Part shown: positions 17,532 to 24,781 of the stretch, in pieces | Numbering within the stretch: the first letter of the stretch is position 1 | Layout: every line of letters starts with the position of its first letter | NCBI RefSeq assembly: GCF_000230715.2 | Contig: NC_019792.1 | Span: 2,294,001 to 2,358,000 of the forward strand | Direction: 5' to 3' | DNA from: Natronobacterium gregoryi SP2 | Lineage (GTDB): Archaea; Halobacteriota; Halobacteria; Halobacteriales; Natrialbaceae | DNA length: 64,000 nt | The notes under the pieces: model-generated | What the model saw: the letters and a program-made list of their open reading frames with translations, nothing else | Told to the model about the DNA's origin: nothing | Databases searched by the model: none | Position numbers and translations under genes: made by a program

Positions 17532-17915
17532 ATGGACGGCGAAATCACCCCCGACGAGGTCAAGGCGCTTCTCGAGGCAGACGCCGACGTGCGTCTCGTG
17601 GACATTCGCGATCGGCGACGATTCGAGCACAGCCGAATTCCCGGCAGCGAGAACGTCCCGTTCCACGAACTCGCGAATCGCGTCGCGGAGTTCGAAGACG
17701 ACAACCGCGTCGTCACCGTCTGTCCGCACGGCAAAGACAGCGTCCGGGCCGCACGACTCATCGCTTCCGCCACGGGCACCACGGACGTGCGCGTCCAGAG
17801 CATGGCCGGCGGCCTCGAGAAGTACGGACTGAAGTTCGGACTCGCCGCTGGAGACGAACACACGGCGACGGACGCAGGCGGTGACGCCAGCGCGGACGGC
17901 GACGCACCGTTCTAA
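17532..17915 (+). CDS. Rhodanese-domain sulfurtransferase
   Basis: A 127-residue single-domain rhodanese. Residues 1-105 cover the fold: ITPDEVKALLEADADVRLVD, the DIRDRRRFEHSRIPGSENVP signature, and the active-site loop C64-PHGKDS (64-70) with catalytic Cys64. The tail AAGDEHTATDAGGDASADGD is a disordered acidic extension. Such proteins carry persulfide sulfur for thiol modification or detoxification; the acceptor is unknown. Start at ATG 17532 gives a normal N-terminus. Confidence 0.88.
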   Translation: MDGEITPDEVKALLEADADVRLVDIRDRRRFEHSRIPGSENVPFHELANRVAEFEDDNRVVTVCPHGKDSVRAARLIASATGTTDVRVQSMAGGLEKYGLKFGLAAGDEHTATDAGGDASADGDAPF

Positions 17916-17969
17916 ACGAAAAGCAACGCGAGTTCCCCGCCCTTCCGAAATCAACAGGGGTTCGGCTCT

Positions 17970-17988
17970 CGCAAATCTTCGATTTGCG
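17970..17988. terminator. Perfect hairpin after the rhodanese gene
   Basis: CGCAAATC-TTC-GATTTGCG is a perfect 8-bp stem with a 3-base loop, 55 bp past the rhodanese stop. No U-run follows. It could help end transcription or be a protein site; the assignment is inference. Confidence 0.35.
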
Positions 17989-18097
17989 TCAACACCGTGG
18001 CCGCGACGGATACGTCCCAGCTGGTGACCGTCTCGACTGCCAAACTGTTGCACTGGTAGGTGTCTCGGCTATGCACACTGGGGACGTGGTTCGTACT

Positions 18098-18721
18098 ATG
18101 AGTTCTGGATACACGCACAGTGTAGCGGACTTTGGCACGCGGTCGCTCCTAACCCACGGTATCATGGGCCTCTCGCTCTCGAGTGCGATCGCAGCGGGAC
18201 TGTTCGTCGACGGCCAACTCGGACTGGTCTCGTTTGTCGCACTGTTGAACTTCACTGCTGGCGTGTGGATCGCCCAGTCGATCCACTCGGTCGGGAACGC
18301 ACGATCTGGCGGTAGTTACGACGGCGTTCTGTCGGTGCTACGCGATACGACTGGCGAGAGACAGTTCAACGGTCTCGACACGGGCCGGCTAGCTCGTCTC
18401 CTGACGCTGATCGCGGCCGTGACCGCGGTCTCGCTCTTGACGGCCGGACAAGTGCTCTCAGGTGCGCTCGTTTCGATCGCTATCGTCGCAATCGGAAGCA
18501 TCGCTCTCGTGACCGCGATGACCGGTTTCCTGATTGCGCTCGGGTCGTCCTACGACGCAGCAGAACGCCGTCGACTCGAGGCCGTTGACGGAGCCGAGAC
18601 CACGGTTGAAGAGCCGGCAACGGAGCCATCGCCGATCGGCCTCGAAGCTGACTTCGACGAAACGTCGACGGTCGAAATCCCGATCCGGGACCCGTCTGTC
18701 GAGGAGCGATCCCGACGCTAG
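18098..18721 (+). CDS. Membrane protein of unknown function
   Basis: A 207-residue protein with four predicted helices: about 16-35, 40-58, 98-116 and 120-145, followed by a charged acidic tail (residues 150-207, including VEEPATEPSPIGLEADFDET) likely cytoplasmic and disordered. No named family recognised. Start is taken at ATG 18098 (MSSGYTHSVADFG); an in-frame ATG at 18071 would add nine residues. Its TAG stop codon is part of the CTAGT that opens the first palindromic unit at 18718, so the repeat array abuts or has redefined the gene's 3' end. Confidence 0.7.
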   Translation: MSSGYTHSVADFGTRSLLTHGIMGLSLSSAIAAGLFVDGQLGLVSFVALLNFTAGVWIAQSIHSVGNARSGGSYDGVLSVLRDTTGERQFNGLDTGRLARLLTLIAAVTAVSLLTAGQVLSGALVSIAIVAIGSIALVTAMTGFLIALGSSYDAAERRRLEAVDGAETTVEEPATEPSPIGLEADFDETSTVEIPIRDPSVEERSRR

Positions 18722-18806
18722 TGGCGGGCCAAGCCTGAACTAATGGGTCGAATCTGGCGGTGTCGCTCGGTTCGACCCGTCAGTCCACACTTGGGACAGT
18801 ACTAGT
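18718..18806. repeat. Palindromic repeat family 1, unit A
   Basis: An 89-bp imperfect palindrome bounded by CTAGT on the left and ACTAGT on the right. Inner stem GGGTCGAA/TTCGACCC; outer arms CCAAG/CTTGG. It overlaps the stop codon of the preceding gene and shares its right ACTAGT with unit B. A copy of its right arm is present at 59485-59510. Confidence 0.8.
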
Positions 18807-18890
18807 ACTCCGCCAAGCGTCGACTGCTGAGTGAAACCAGACGACCGCATTCGGTTTCACTCATCCGTTCAGGCTTGCCAAAGCACTAGT
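18801..18890. repeat. Palindromic repeat family 1, unit B
   Basis: A 90-bp unit between ACTAGT boxes. Inner stem GAGTGAAACC pairs with GGTTTCACTC (10 bp), different in sequence from units A and C but in the same position, so base pairing is kept while the sequence changes. Outer arms CAAGC/GCTTG. A nearly identical unit lies at 59505-59594. Confidence 0.82.
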
Positions 18891-18974
18891 GGCGGGCCAA
18901 GCCTGAACTGATGGGTCGAATCTGGCGGTGTGGCTCGATTCGACCCGTCAGTCGACGGTTGGGACGCTACTAGT
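18885..18974. repeat. Palindromic repeat family 1, unit C
   Basis: A 90-bp unit between ACTAGT boxes, very close to unit A on its left half. Inner stem GGGTCGAAT/ATTCGACCC (9 bp), outer CCAA/TTGG. Its reverse complement, with few differences, is the unit at 59589-59678. Confidence 0.82.
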
Positions 18975-19047
18975 GACTGTCTAAAGCCGATGTGATCGGT
19001 CGGACCCGGTCGTGTCGGCCGGTTCGACGCTCGAGTCGACGCTTGAG
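18969..19047. repeat. Diverged palindromic unit D of family 1
   Basis: Begins at the ACTAGT closing unit C and keeps the layout AAGCC...GATC...stem...CGAC...GCTT. The inner stem is GTCGGACC/GGTTCGAC with one G-T pair. No closing ACTAGT is seen, so this copy is degenerate or truncated. Confidence 0.5.
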
Positions 19048-19146
19048 CTTTTACCGGTCGAGCCACCGCTCTCGTCTACCGGTCCTGCCTACGTCTCGGC
19101 GTCTGCGAGTCCTCGCGCGAATCACTCGCGTCGTCTTCGACCGTCG

Positions 19147-19228
19147 CTTCATACGGGTTGCTGTCAGTCAGTTCCGGCGCGACCGCAGGAGCGCGCGGTC
19201 GCGCCGGGACATCGACAGCACTTCCATA
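19147..19228. repeat. Palindromic repeat family 2, copy 2
   Basis: Core stem CCGGCGCGACCG/CGGTCGCGCCGG, perfect 12 bp with a 10-base loop. Left arm TTCATACGGGTTGCTGTC and right arm GACAGCACTTCCATA are partly complementary. It lies about 100 bp after the family 1 array and just upstream of the asparagine-synthase-like gene. Confidence 0.78.
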
Positions 19229-19247
19229 TCAGCCTCCACCGCCGAGT

Positions 19248-19255
19248 CTATATAC
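19248..19255 (+). promoter_or_regulatory. TATA box of the asparagine-synthase-like gene
   Basis: CTATATAC centred about 25 bp before ATG 19276, immediately after palindrome family 2 copy 2. Supports the 19276 start. Confidence 0.5.
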
Positions 19256-19275
19256 GCCTCAGCGGAAGCACGAGT

Positions 19276-21153
19276 ATGAAGGTGGCCTTGCGAGCGGGCG
19301 ACTGGACCCACACCGACGGAGTCGCAGTCCGTGGTCGGGCGTTCGACGGCGACGAGGTCCTCGCCGGCCCCGGCCTCGCAAAGCGGTTTCGTGACGCGCT
19401 GGCTGACAGCAGCCCGGGAGCGGACGAACGGGCGTCCCGCCTCGAGGCCACCGCCGCCGTCGCCATGGGTCTCGAGGGATTCTACGCGGTCGTCGCCGTC
19501 CACGAGGGAGAGACGTTCCTGGTCGCCGACGAGGCACGTTCGATTCCGCTGTACTACGACGCTGCCGAGACGATCGTCTCCGATCGGGGACAGCTCGTTC
19601 GAGAGCGACTCGAGGCCGAGACCGATCCGATCGCGGAGAGTGAGTTCCTGTTGACGCGGTACGTGACTGGTCCCGAGACGATCTGGCGGGGCGTCTACAG
19701 CACGCGGGCGGGCGAAGTCGTCCGCATCGGCGACGATGGGGTCGACCGACGGACGTACCGTGAGTACTGGCCGATCGGAGAGTGTGATTCTCCGGATTCT
19801 AGAGGCGGCCACGAGACTCATCCTGCCGGACAGAACGACGTGACGAACGGGCACTCTGCTGGGGCCGTCACCGGTGGAGACGGCCACGAACCCGCGACCG
19901 ACTTCGTATTGACTTCTGTCCGACAGTCTCACTTGCAACGACTCGAGAGTGGTTTCGAGACGGCGCTCGATCGCCTCGAACGCGTCGCTGGCGCGCGGCC
20001 GATCGTCGTGCCGCTGTCGGGCGGGTACGACTCGCGGCTGCTTGCCGCGGCGCTGGCAGCCCGCGATCGCGAGGTGATCGGCTACACCTTCGGCCGGTCG
20101 GGGCATCCCGACGTGGAGGTAAGCCGCGAGGTCGCGGATCGACTCGGCATCGACTGGGTGTTTCTCCCCTACGGCGAGTCCAACTGGTGGCAGTGGTACC
20201 ACGGCGAGGACTGCAGCCGGTACCGCGAGCGTGCGTTCGGCGGCGATATGCTCCCGTTTCTCGCCGAGTGGCCCGCGTTGCGAGCGCTCGTAGACGGGAG
20301 TCGACTCCCCGAGGACGCGCTCTACTGTCCGGGTCACACCGTCGCGACGCCGAGCGAGCGGCTGCCGACGTTCGTGGAAAATCGTAACGACGAAGCGCCG
20401 TCGGTCGGCTGTGGCACGGACGGCATCGACGAGACGACGATCGAACCGACGGTCGACGAACTAGTCGCGTACGTCCTCGAGACTCACTACTCGCTGTGGC
20501 AGTGGGACGATGACCGGTTCTACGACGCCGCTTGCGACCGAATCCGCCGAGGACTGCTGGGCGCTCGAGAACCGGACGCCGTTGCCGACCCGGCGACTGC
20601 CGCCGCAGCCTACGAACGCTGGGAGTGGCGCGGCCGCATGTCGACATTTACCAACGGCGACCTCCGGGCCTACGAGGATGCCGGCGTCGACTGGTGGCTC
20701 CCGCTGTGGGACCCAGCCTACGTGCGCGCCTGGGAACGGATTCCCCGGTCCCTGCGACGGGGGAAAGAACTCCACGCCGAACTCGCACGGCGGTACTACG
20801 CCCGCGCGGCCGCCGTTCCGAAAGACCGGACAGGACTCGTCGACAGGACACTCTCGCCGTTCGACCGTCACTTGAACCTGGTCAGGCACACGCCCGCACG
20901 GCAGTTCACCGAACGGCGCGGCGACTGGGAGCCGCCGTTTCTCGCGCCGCGATCTGTGTGGGCCAACCCAGGGACTCATCCGCTCGCGTGGTACGGCGTG
21001 CTCGCCGACGACCTCCGTGATTCCGTTCCCTCCTCGCTGGAGTTTTACGCGCTCCGGACGCTCGCCACGACCGGCTGCCTCGAGTTTTCGACGACGGATT
21101 CGTCATCCCTCGAATCCGCTCGTCTCACCCTTCCGACGGAACGCGAAGGGTAA
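19276..21153 (+). CDS. Asparagine synthase-related protein lacking the glutaminase cysteine
   Basis: A 625-residue protein with an N-terminal Ntn-hydrolase-like domain (about 1-200) and a C-terminal ATP pyrophosphatase domain. The PP-loop is LSGGYDSR at about 247, followed by a VIGYTFG strand and downstream helices rich in Trp (SNWWQWYHGED). In glutamine-dependent asparagine synthetases Cys2 releases ammonia; here the mature start is MKVALRAGDW with no Cys at position 2, so glutaminase activity is unlikely. An acidic/His-rich linker (about 185-220) separates the domains. Such proteins in haloarchaea often sit in surface-glycan regions, but no such neighbours are seen here. Confidence 0.82.
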   Translation: MKVALRAGDWTHTDGVAVRGRAFDGDEVLAGPGLAKRFRDALADSSPGADERASRLEATAAVAMGLEGFYAVVAVHEGETFLVADEARSIPLYYDAAETIVSDRGQLVRERLEAETDPIAESEFLLTRYVTGPETIWRGVYSTRAGEVVRIGDDGVDRRTYREYWPIGECDSPDSRGGHETHPAGQNDVTNGHSAGAVTGGDGHEPATDFVLTSVRQSHLQRLESGFETALDRLERVAGARPIVVPLSGGYDSRLLAAALAARDREVIGYTFGRSGHPDVEVSREVADRLGIDWVFLPYGESNWWQWYHGEDCSRYRERAFGGDMLPFLAEWPALRALVDGSRLPEDALYCPGHTVATPSERLPTFVENRNDEAPSVGCGTDGIDETTIEPTVDELVAYVLETHYSLWQWDDDRFYDAACDRIRRGLLGAREPDAVADPATAAAAYERWEWRGRMSTFTNGDLRAYEDAGVDWWLPLWDPAYVRAWERIPRSLRRGKELHAELARRYYARAAAVPKDRTGLVDRTLSPFDRHLNLVRHTPARQFTERRGDWEPPFLAPRSVWANPGTHPLAWYGVLADDLRDSVPSSLEFYALRTLATTGCLEFSTTDSSSLESARLTLPTEREG

Positions 21154-21201
21154 CGGTCGAAATCGAGTCGCTTACGTATCACCGGGGAAGACCACTCGGT
21201 A

Positions 21202-22308
21202 ATGAGACGACGAACGTTCCTGACCTCCAGTGGTGCACTCGCCACGGCTGGACTGGCAGGCTGCTCCGCGGTCGATCTCGAGAACGGCGATAGTGGCAAC
21301 GAAGCCGGCAGTACCGAAGGATCGGTCGACGACGATCCGGTTCTCACGGTCGGGACCTACTCCTCGTTCGTGGACGCACCCAGTGACAGTCCCGGCGAGT
21401 GGATCAAAGACGAGTTCGAGGACCGCCACGACGTCGAACTCGAGTGGGAGTTTCCCGAACAGGAACTGAACTACTACGCCGAGCGCCACAACGAGGGACT
21501 CGACGTCGAGGCCGAACTCTATGTCGGTGTCAGGCCCCAGAACCTCGTTCGAGTCGACGAACGGGTCGACGGCGATCTGTTCACCACGACCAACGAGAGC
21601 GTCCTCTCGAACGCCGGAGATATCGGCGACGAGTACTACTTCGACCCTTACGACCGCGTCGTTCCCGTCTTTCGCAGCCACTGTGGTATCGTCTACGACG
21701 GCCGGAACGTCACAGAACCCGAGACGTTCGAGGACCTACTCGACGACCAGTACGAAGGCCAGATCGCGCTTTCGAACCCCTACGACTCGACGACGGGGTT
21801 GTTGTTCTTCCTCTGGACGGTCGACATGTTCGGCGAGGACGACTACCTCGACTACTGGGCGGACCTGGTCGACAACGACGTCCGTATTCTCAACGCGTGG
21901 AACGACGTCTACGATCAGTTCGAGAACGAGGAAGTACCGGTCGTCGTCTCCTACACGAACGACCGCGTCTACGCGAGTCGGTTCGACAACGACCTCGACA
22001 AGCATCAGGTGGCGACCCTTCACGATCAGGGGTACGCCAACATGGCAGGCATGGCTCGCTTCGCCGACGGCACCGACGACGAACTGGCCCACCAGTTCAT
22101 GGACTTCATCCTCGAACCCGAGGTCCAGGCCGTGATCGCCGAACGCAACGTCACCGGCCCCGTCAACGAGGAGACCGACCTCCCCGACGCCTACGCCGAG
22201 TACGCCATCCAGCCCGAGGAAACCGTCTTCTTCGGCTACGACGAACTCGAGGGCAACCTCACCGGGTGGCTCGACGAGTGGGAACGCGAAGTCGTCGGCA
22301 GCAGCTGA
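21202..22308 (+). CDS. Thiamine ABC transporter substrate-binding lipoprotein
   Basis: A 368-residue periplasmic-type binding protein, Tat-exported (MRRRTFLTSSGALATAG) and lipid-anchored at C21 (GLAGC). The mature part has the two-lobed layout of the ThiB group: VGTYSSFVDAPSDSPGEWIK at the start, a middle YDRVVPVFRSHCGIVYDG, NPYDSTTGLLFFLWTVD, and VPVVVSYTNDRVYASR near the hinge. The thiamine assignment rests on this resemblance and on the neighbours: a MTH1187-type thiamine-binding gene, a ThiP-like double permease and an ATPase. Iron or a similar ligand is the main alternative. Confidence 0.82.
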   Translation: MRRRTFLTSSGALATAGLAGCSAVDLENGDSGNEAGSTEGSVDDDPVLTVGTYSSFVDAPSDSPGEWIKDEFEDRHDVELEWEFPEQELNYYAERHNEGLDVEAELYVGVRPQNLVRVDERVDGDLFTTTNESVLSNAGDIGDEYYFDPYDRVVPVFRSHCGIVYDGRNVTEPETFEDLLDDQYEGQIALSNPYDSTTGLLFFLWTVDMFGEDDYLDYWADLVDNDVRILNAWNDVYDQFENEEVPVVVSYTNDRVYASRFDNDLDKHQVATLHDQGYANMAGMARFADGTDDELAHQFMDFILEPEVQAVIAERNVTGPVNEETDLPDAYAEYAIQPEETVFFGYDELEGNLTGWLDEWEREVVGSS

Positions 22309-22480
22309 CACTCTCTCGAGACGTTATCGTGTCCCATCCGCCGACGGTGACTCCCCGAGCGGTCCAGTCTCCCGGTACGAGCGAGAGCCGTCGCTCTCCC
22401 GACCGGACTCGAGAGTCACGACTCGCGAAGACAGCTACGCGTCGCACGGACGCTTGCCGGAATGCCTCCGAGGATCGCAC

Positions 22481-22795
22481 TCAGTCCTGGTCACTTCGGG
22501 CTTCCCGCCCGAGTTCCGACTCGACGGCGTCTATCTTGTCGTCGGCAACCATCTCGACCTCGCATTTCTCCTCGACCTGGACCAACGTCTGGATTTCGGC
22601 AGTCCCAACGGCCTCGTGGGCCGACGCACACGCCGCGAACAGTTCGTGGACGTCCTCTGCCTCGAGAATCGTCGCCATGGGCGTCGTCTCGTACTCGATG
22701 TCGTGCTCCTCGAGGGCATCGATCGCCGCAGCGACATCCTCGGTGATGTCGTCGTCGGTCACTGGCGTCACGCGCAGCAGTGCGAATACGGTCAT
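22481..22795 (-). CDS. MTH1187-family thiamine-binding protein
   Basis: A 104-residue cytoplasmic protein of the MTH1187/YkoF-like group (DUF77), ferredoxin-like folds that bind thiamine. The opening MTVFALLRVTPVTDDDITEDV and the central EYETTPMATILEAEDVHELF fit the family's conserved blocks. It sits on the opposite strand between the binding-protein gene and the permease gene, and its start faces the permease gene, with the two starts about 110 bp apart, so one promoter region may serve both. ATG 22795 is chosen; an in-frame ATG 27 bp upstream (MGRTEQPGG) is possible. Confidence 0.82.
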   Translation of the reverse strand: MTVFALLRVTPVTDDDITEDVAAAIDALEEHDIEYETTPMATILEAEDVHELFAACASAHEAVGTAEIQTLVQVEEKCEVEMVADDKIDAVESELGREARSDQD

Positions 22796-22903
22796 ACCAC
22801 CGGGTTGTTCTGTCCGGCCCATAGCCGTTGGGTTCGACGACGACCGGAGCACGTCGGAAAACGAACTGGCGACGAACGACTCGAGCAACGAGGGATCGAC
22901 CCG

Positions 22904-24781
22904 ATGAGCGGAACGGACGCTCACGACGCCGATCGATCGGACACGGCCGGCGCGCCGACACCCCCCAGCGGCCGGAACGCGTCACCCGACGCTGACGAAG
23001 AGACGCTCTCGCGGCGCGTCCAGAACGGCGTCGAACGCCGTGCCATCGCCGTCCTCGCCGTCGCGACGGCCGCCATCTTGCTGGTGCTGTTTTATTACCC
23101 TGTCGCGACCGTCTTCCTCGAGTCGGTGTACGTCCAAGGTACCGTCACGCTCTCGATCTTTCTCGAGATACTGCGAGATCCGTTCTACTTCGGCGGCCTC
23201 GCACGAATCTTGAACGGCGAGTCGGCGCTCACCGTCGCTGGTGACTCTCTCCTGGGCGGTCGTCCGTCCAGCATCTTCGGCTTCACGACCTATCAGGCGG
23301 TGCTGTCGACCCTGCTAAGCGTCGTCCTTGGACTCCCCGCGGCCTACCTGCTGGCTCGCTACGAGTTCCGCGGCCGGCGGACGCTGCGTGCGCTGACGAT
23401 CCTCCCGTTCGTCCTGCCATCGATCATGGTCGCGATCGGCTTCGTCGCGACGTTCGGCCAGAACGGGACGTTCAACGCGGTCCTCGGAGCGCTGGGACTG
23501 GGTCCGGTCGATCTGGTCCCCTCGCTCGAGGTGATCCTGCTGGCCCATGCCTTCTACAACGCGCCGCTCGTCGCGCGCGTGACGACTGCGGCCTGGGAGT
23601 CGGTGGACGCGAGCGCGATCGAAACCGCGCGCAGCCTGGGAGCCAGTCCGTTTCGTGCCTTCCGTGACGTGGTCGCCCCGCAACTGTACCCCGCAGTCCT
23701 GATGGGCGCTGCACTCACGTTCGTCTTCACCTTCGGCACCTTCCCCATCGTCCTCGCGCTGGGCGGGTTCCAGCTCGCCACCGTCGAGGTGTTCGTCTAC
23801 CGGCAGATACAGGATCTGAACTACGCCGAGGCGGCCGCGCTCGCGATCATCGAACTGGGAATCTCGCTGACCGTCCTCTATGGCTACCTGCGATACGAAG
23901 CGAACCACGTCGTCCGCTCGCGAGGGATTCGGCCACTGCCGCGTCGCTCCCTTACGCCACCCTCTCTCTCCGTCCGCGAACTCGCACCACGGGTCGGCCT
24001 GACCGTCTACGGCGTCGTCGCCCTGTTCGTCTTCGTCTCGCCCGTCCTGAGCATGATCTATGCGAGCGTCAGCGGCGGTAGTGGGCTCACCCTCGAGCAC
24101 TACCGGTTCCTGCTCGAGCGCCAGGAGACGGCGGCGGCGTTCCAGATCCGACCCTGGGACGCCGTTCGGAACTCGCTTCTCTTCGCTGCTGGCGCGCTCG
24201 CGGTCGCCCTGCCGATGGGCGTCGTCGTCTCGGTGCTGACGACACGCCGGTATCGCGGTCGAAAGATCGTCGACGCCCTCCTGATGGCACCGCTTGCCGT
24301 CTCCGGAATCATCGTCGGCATCGGGCTGCTCCGGGGGCCAGTCTTCGGGTTCGAGATCGGCGGCTGGCGGATCTCGGTCGCCGGCGCAGTTGCCATCGTC
24401 GCCGCTCACGCCGTCTCGTGTTACCCGTTCGTCGTCCGCACCGTCGCGCCCGGCCTCGAGTCGGTCGACCGGTCCCTGATCGAGTCAGCGCGAGCCCTGG
24501 GTGCGTCGCGGGCACGAGCGCTGGTCGACGTCGAACTCCCGCTGATCTGGCCGGGCGTCGTCGCCGGCGCGGCCTTCGCCTTCGCCATCTCGATGGGTGA
24601 GTTCTCCTCGACGGTGATTCTGGCGACCGGCACCGACCAGTTCACGATGCCGGTCGCGATCGAACGGTTCAGGGGCCGTCGGCTCGGACCCGCGACTGCA
24701 ATGGGCGTCGTCCTGCTGGTCGTCACGAGCGTCAGTTTCGTCGTGATCGACCGCCTTGGAGGTGAGAGCTTTGGCATCTGA
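22904..24781 (+). CDS. Thiamine ABC transporter permease (double-length, ThiP-like)
   Basis: A 625-residue inner-membrane protein with two binding-protein-dependent permease domains in one chain, each with the EAA loop that docks the ATPase: ETARSLGASPFRAFRDVVAP (about residue 244) and ESARALGASRARALVDVELP (about 530). There are about 12 membrane helices. This duplicated form is typical of ThiP and FbpB-type importers. The N-terminal 45 residues are polar (DAHDADRSDTAGAP). Its stop overlaps the start of the ATPase gene by 11 bp, so the two are translationally coupled. Confidence 0.88.
   Translation: MSGTDAHDADRSDTAGAPTPPSGRNASPDADEETLSRRVQNGVERRAIAVLAVATAAILLVLFYYPVATVFLESVYVQGTVTLSIFLEILRDPFYFGGLARILNGESALTVAGDSLLGGRPSSIFGFTTYQAVLSTLLSVVLGLPAAYLLARYEFRGRRTLRALTILPFVLPSIMVAIGFVATFGQNGTFNAVLGALGLGPVDLVPSLEVILLAHAFYNAPLVARVTTAAWESVDASAIETARSLGASPFRAFRDVVAPQLYPAVLMGAALTFVFTFGTFPIVLALGGFQLATVEVFVYRQIQDLNYAEAAALAIIELGISLTVLYGYLRYEANHVVRSRGIRPLPRRSLTPPSLSVRELAPRVGLTVYGVVALFVFVSPVLSMIYASVSGGSGLTLEHYRFLLERQETAAAFQIRPWDAVRNSLLFAAGALAVALPMGVVVSVLTTRRYRGRKIVDALLMAPLAVSGIIVGIGLLRGPVFGFEIGGWRISVAGAVAIVAAHAVSCYPFVVRTVAPGLESVDRSLIESARALGASRARALVDVELPLIWPGVVAGAAFAFAISMGEFSSTVILATGTDQFTMPVAIERFRGRRLGPATAMGVVLLVVTSVSFVVIDRLGGESFGI
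24758..24773 (+). promoter_or_regulatory. Shine-Dalgarno and TTG start deciding the ATPase start
   Basis: GGAGGTGA at 24758-24765 ends five bases before a TTG at 24771. This near-perfect site inside the end of the permease gene picks TTG 24771 as the ATPase start, over the in-frame TTG at 24756 that lies upstream of the SD. Confidence 0.7.

Noticed and set aside
18718-19047. Family 1 array considered as a CRISPR array
   Set aside because: No unique spacers between constant repeats; the units adjoin, are palindromic and include different stem sequences. No cas genes nearby.
21154-21201. TPP riboswitch before the thiamine transporter
   Set aside because: The 48-bp gap is too short for one and shows no CTGAGA-type core.
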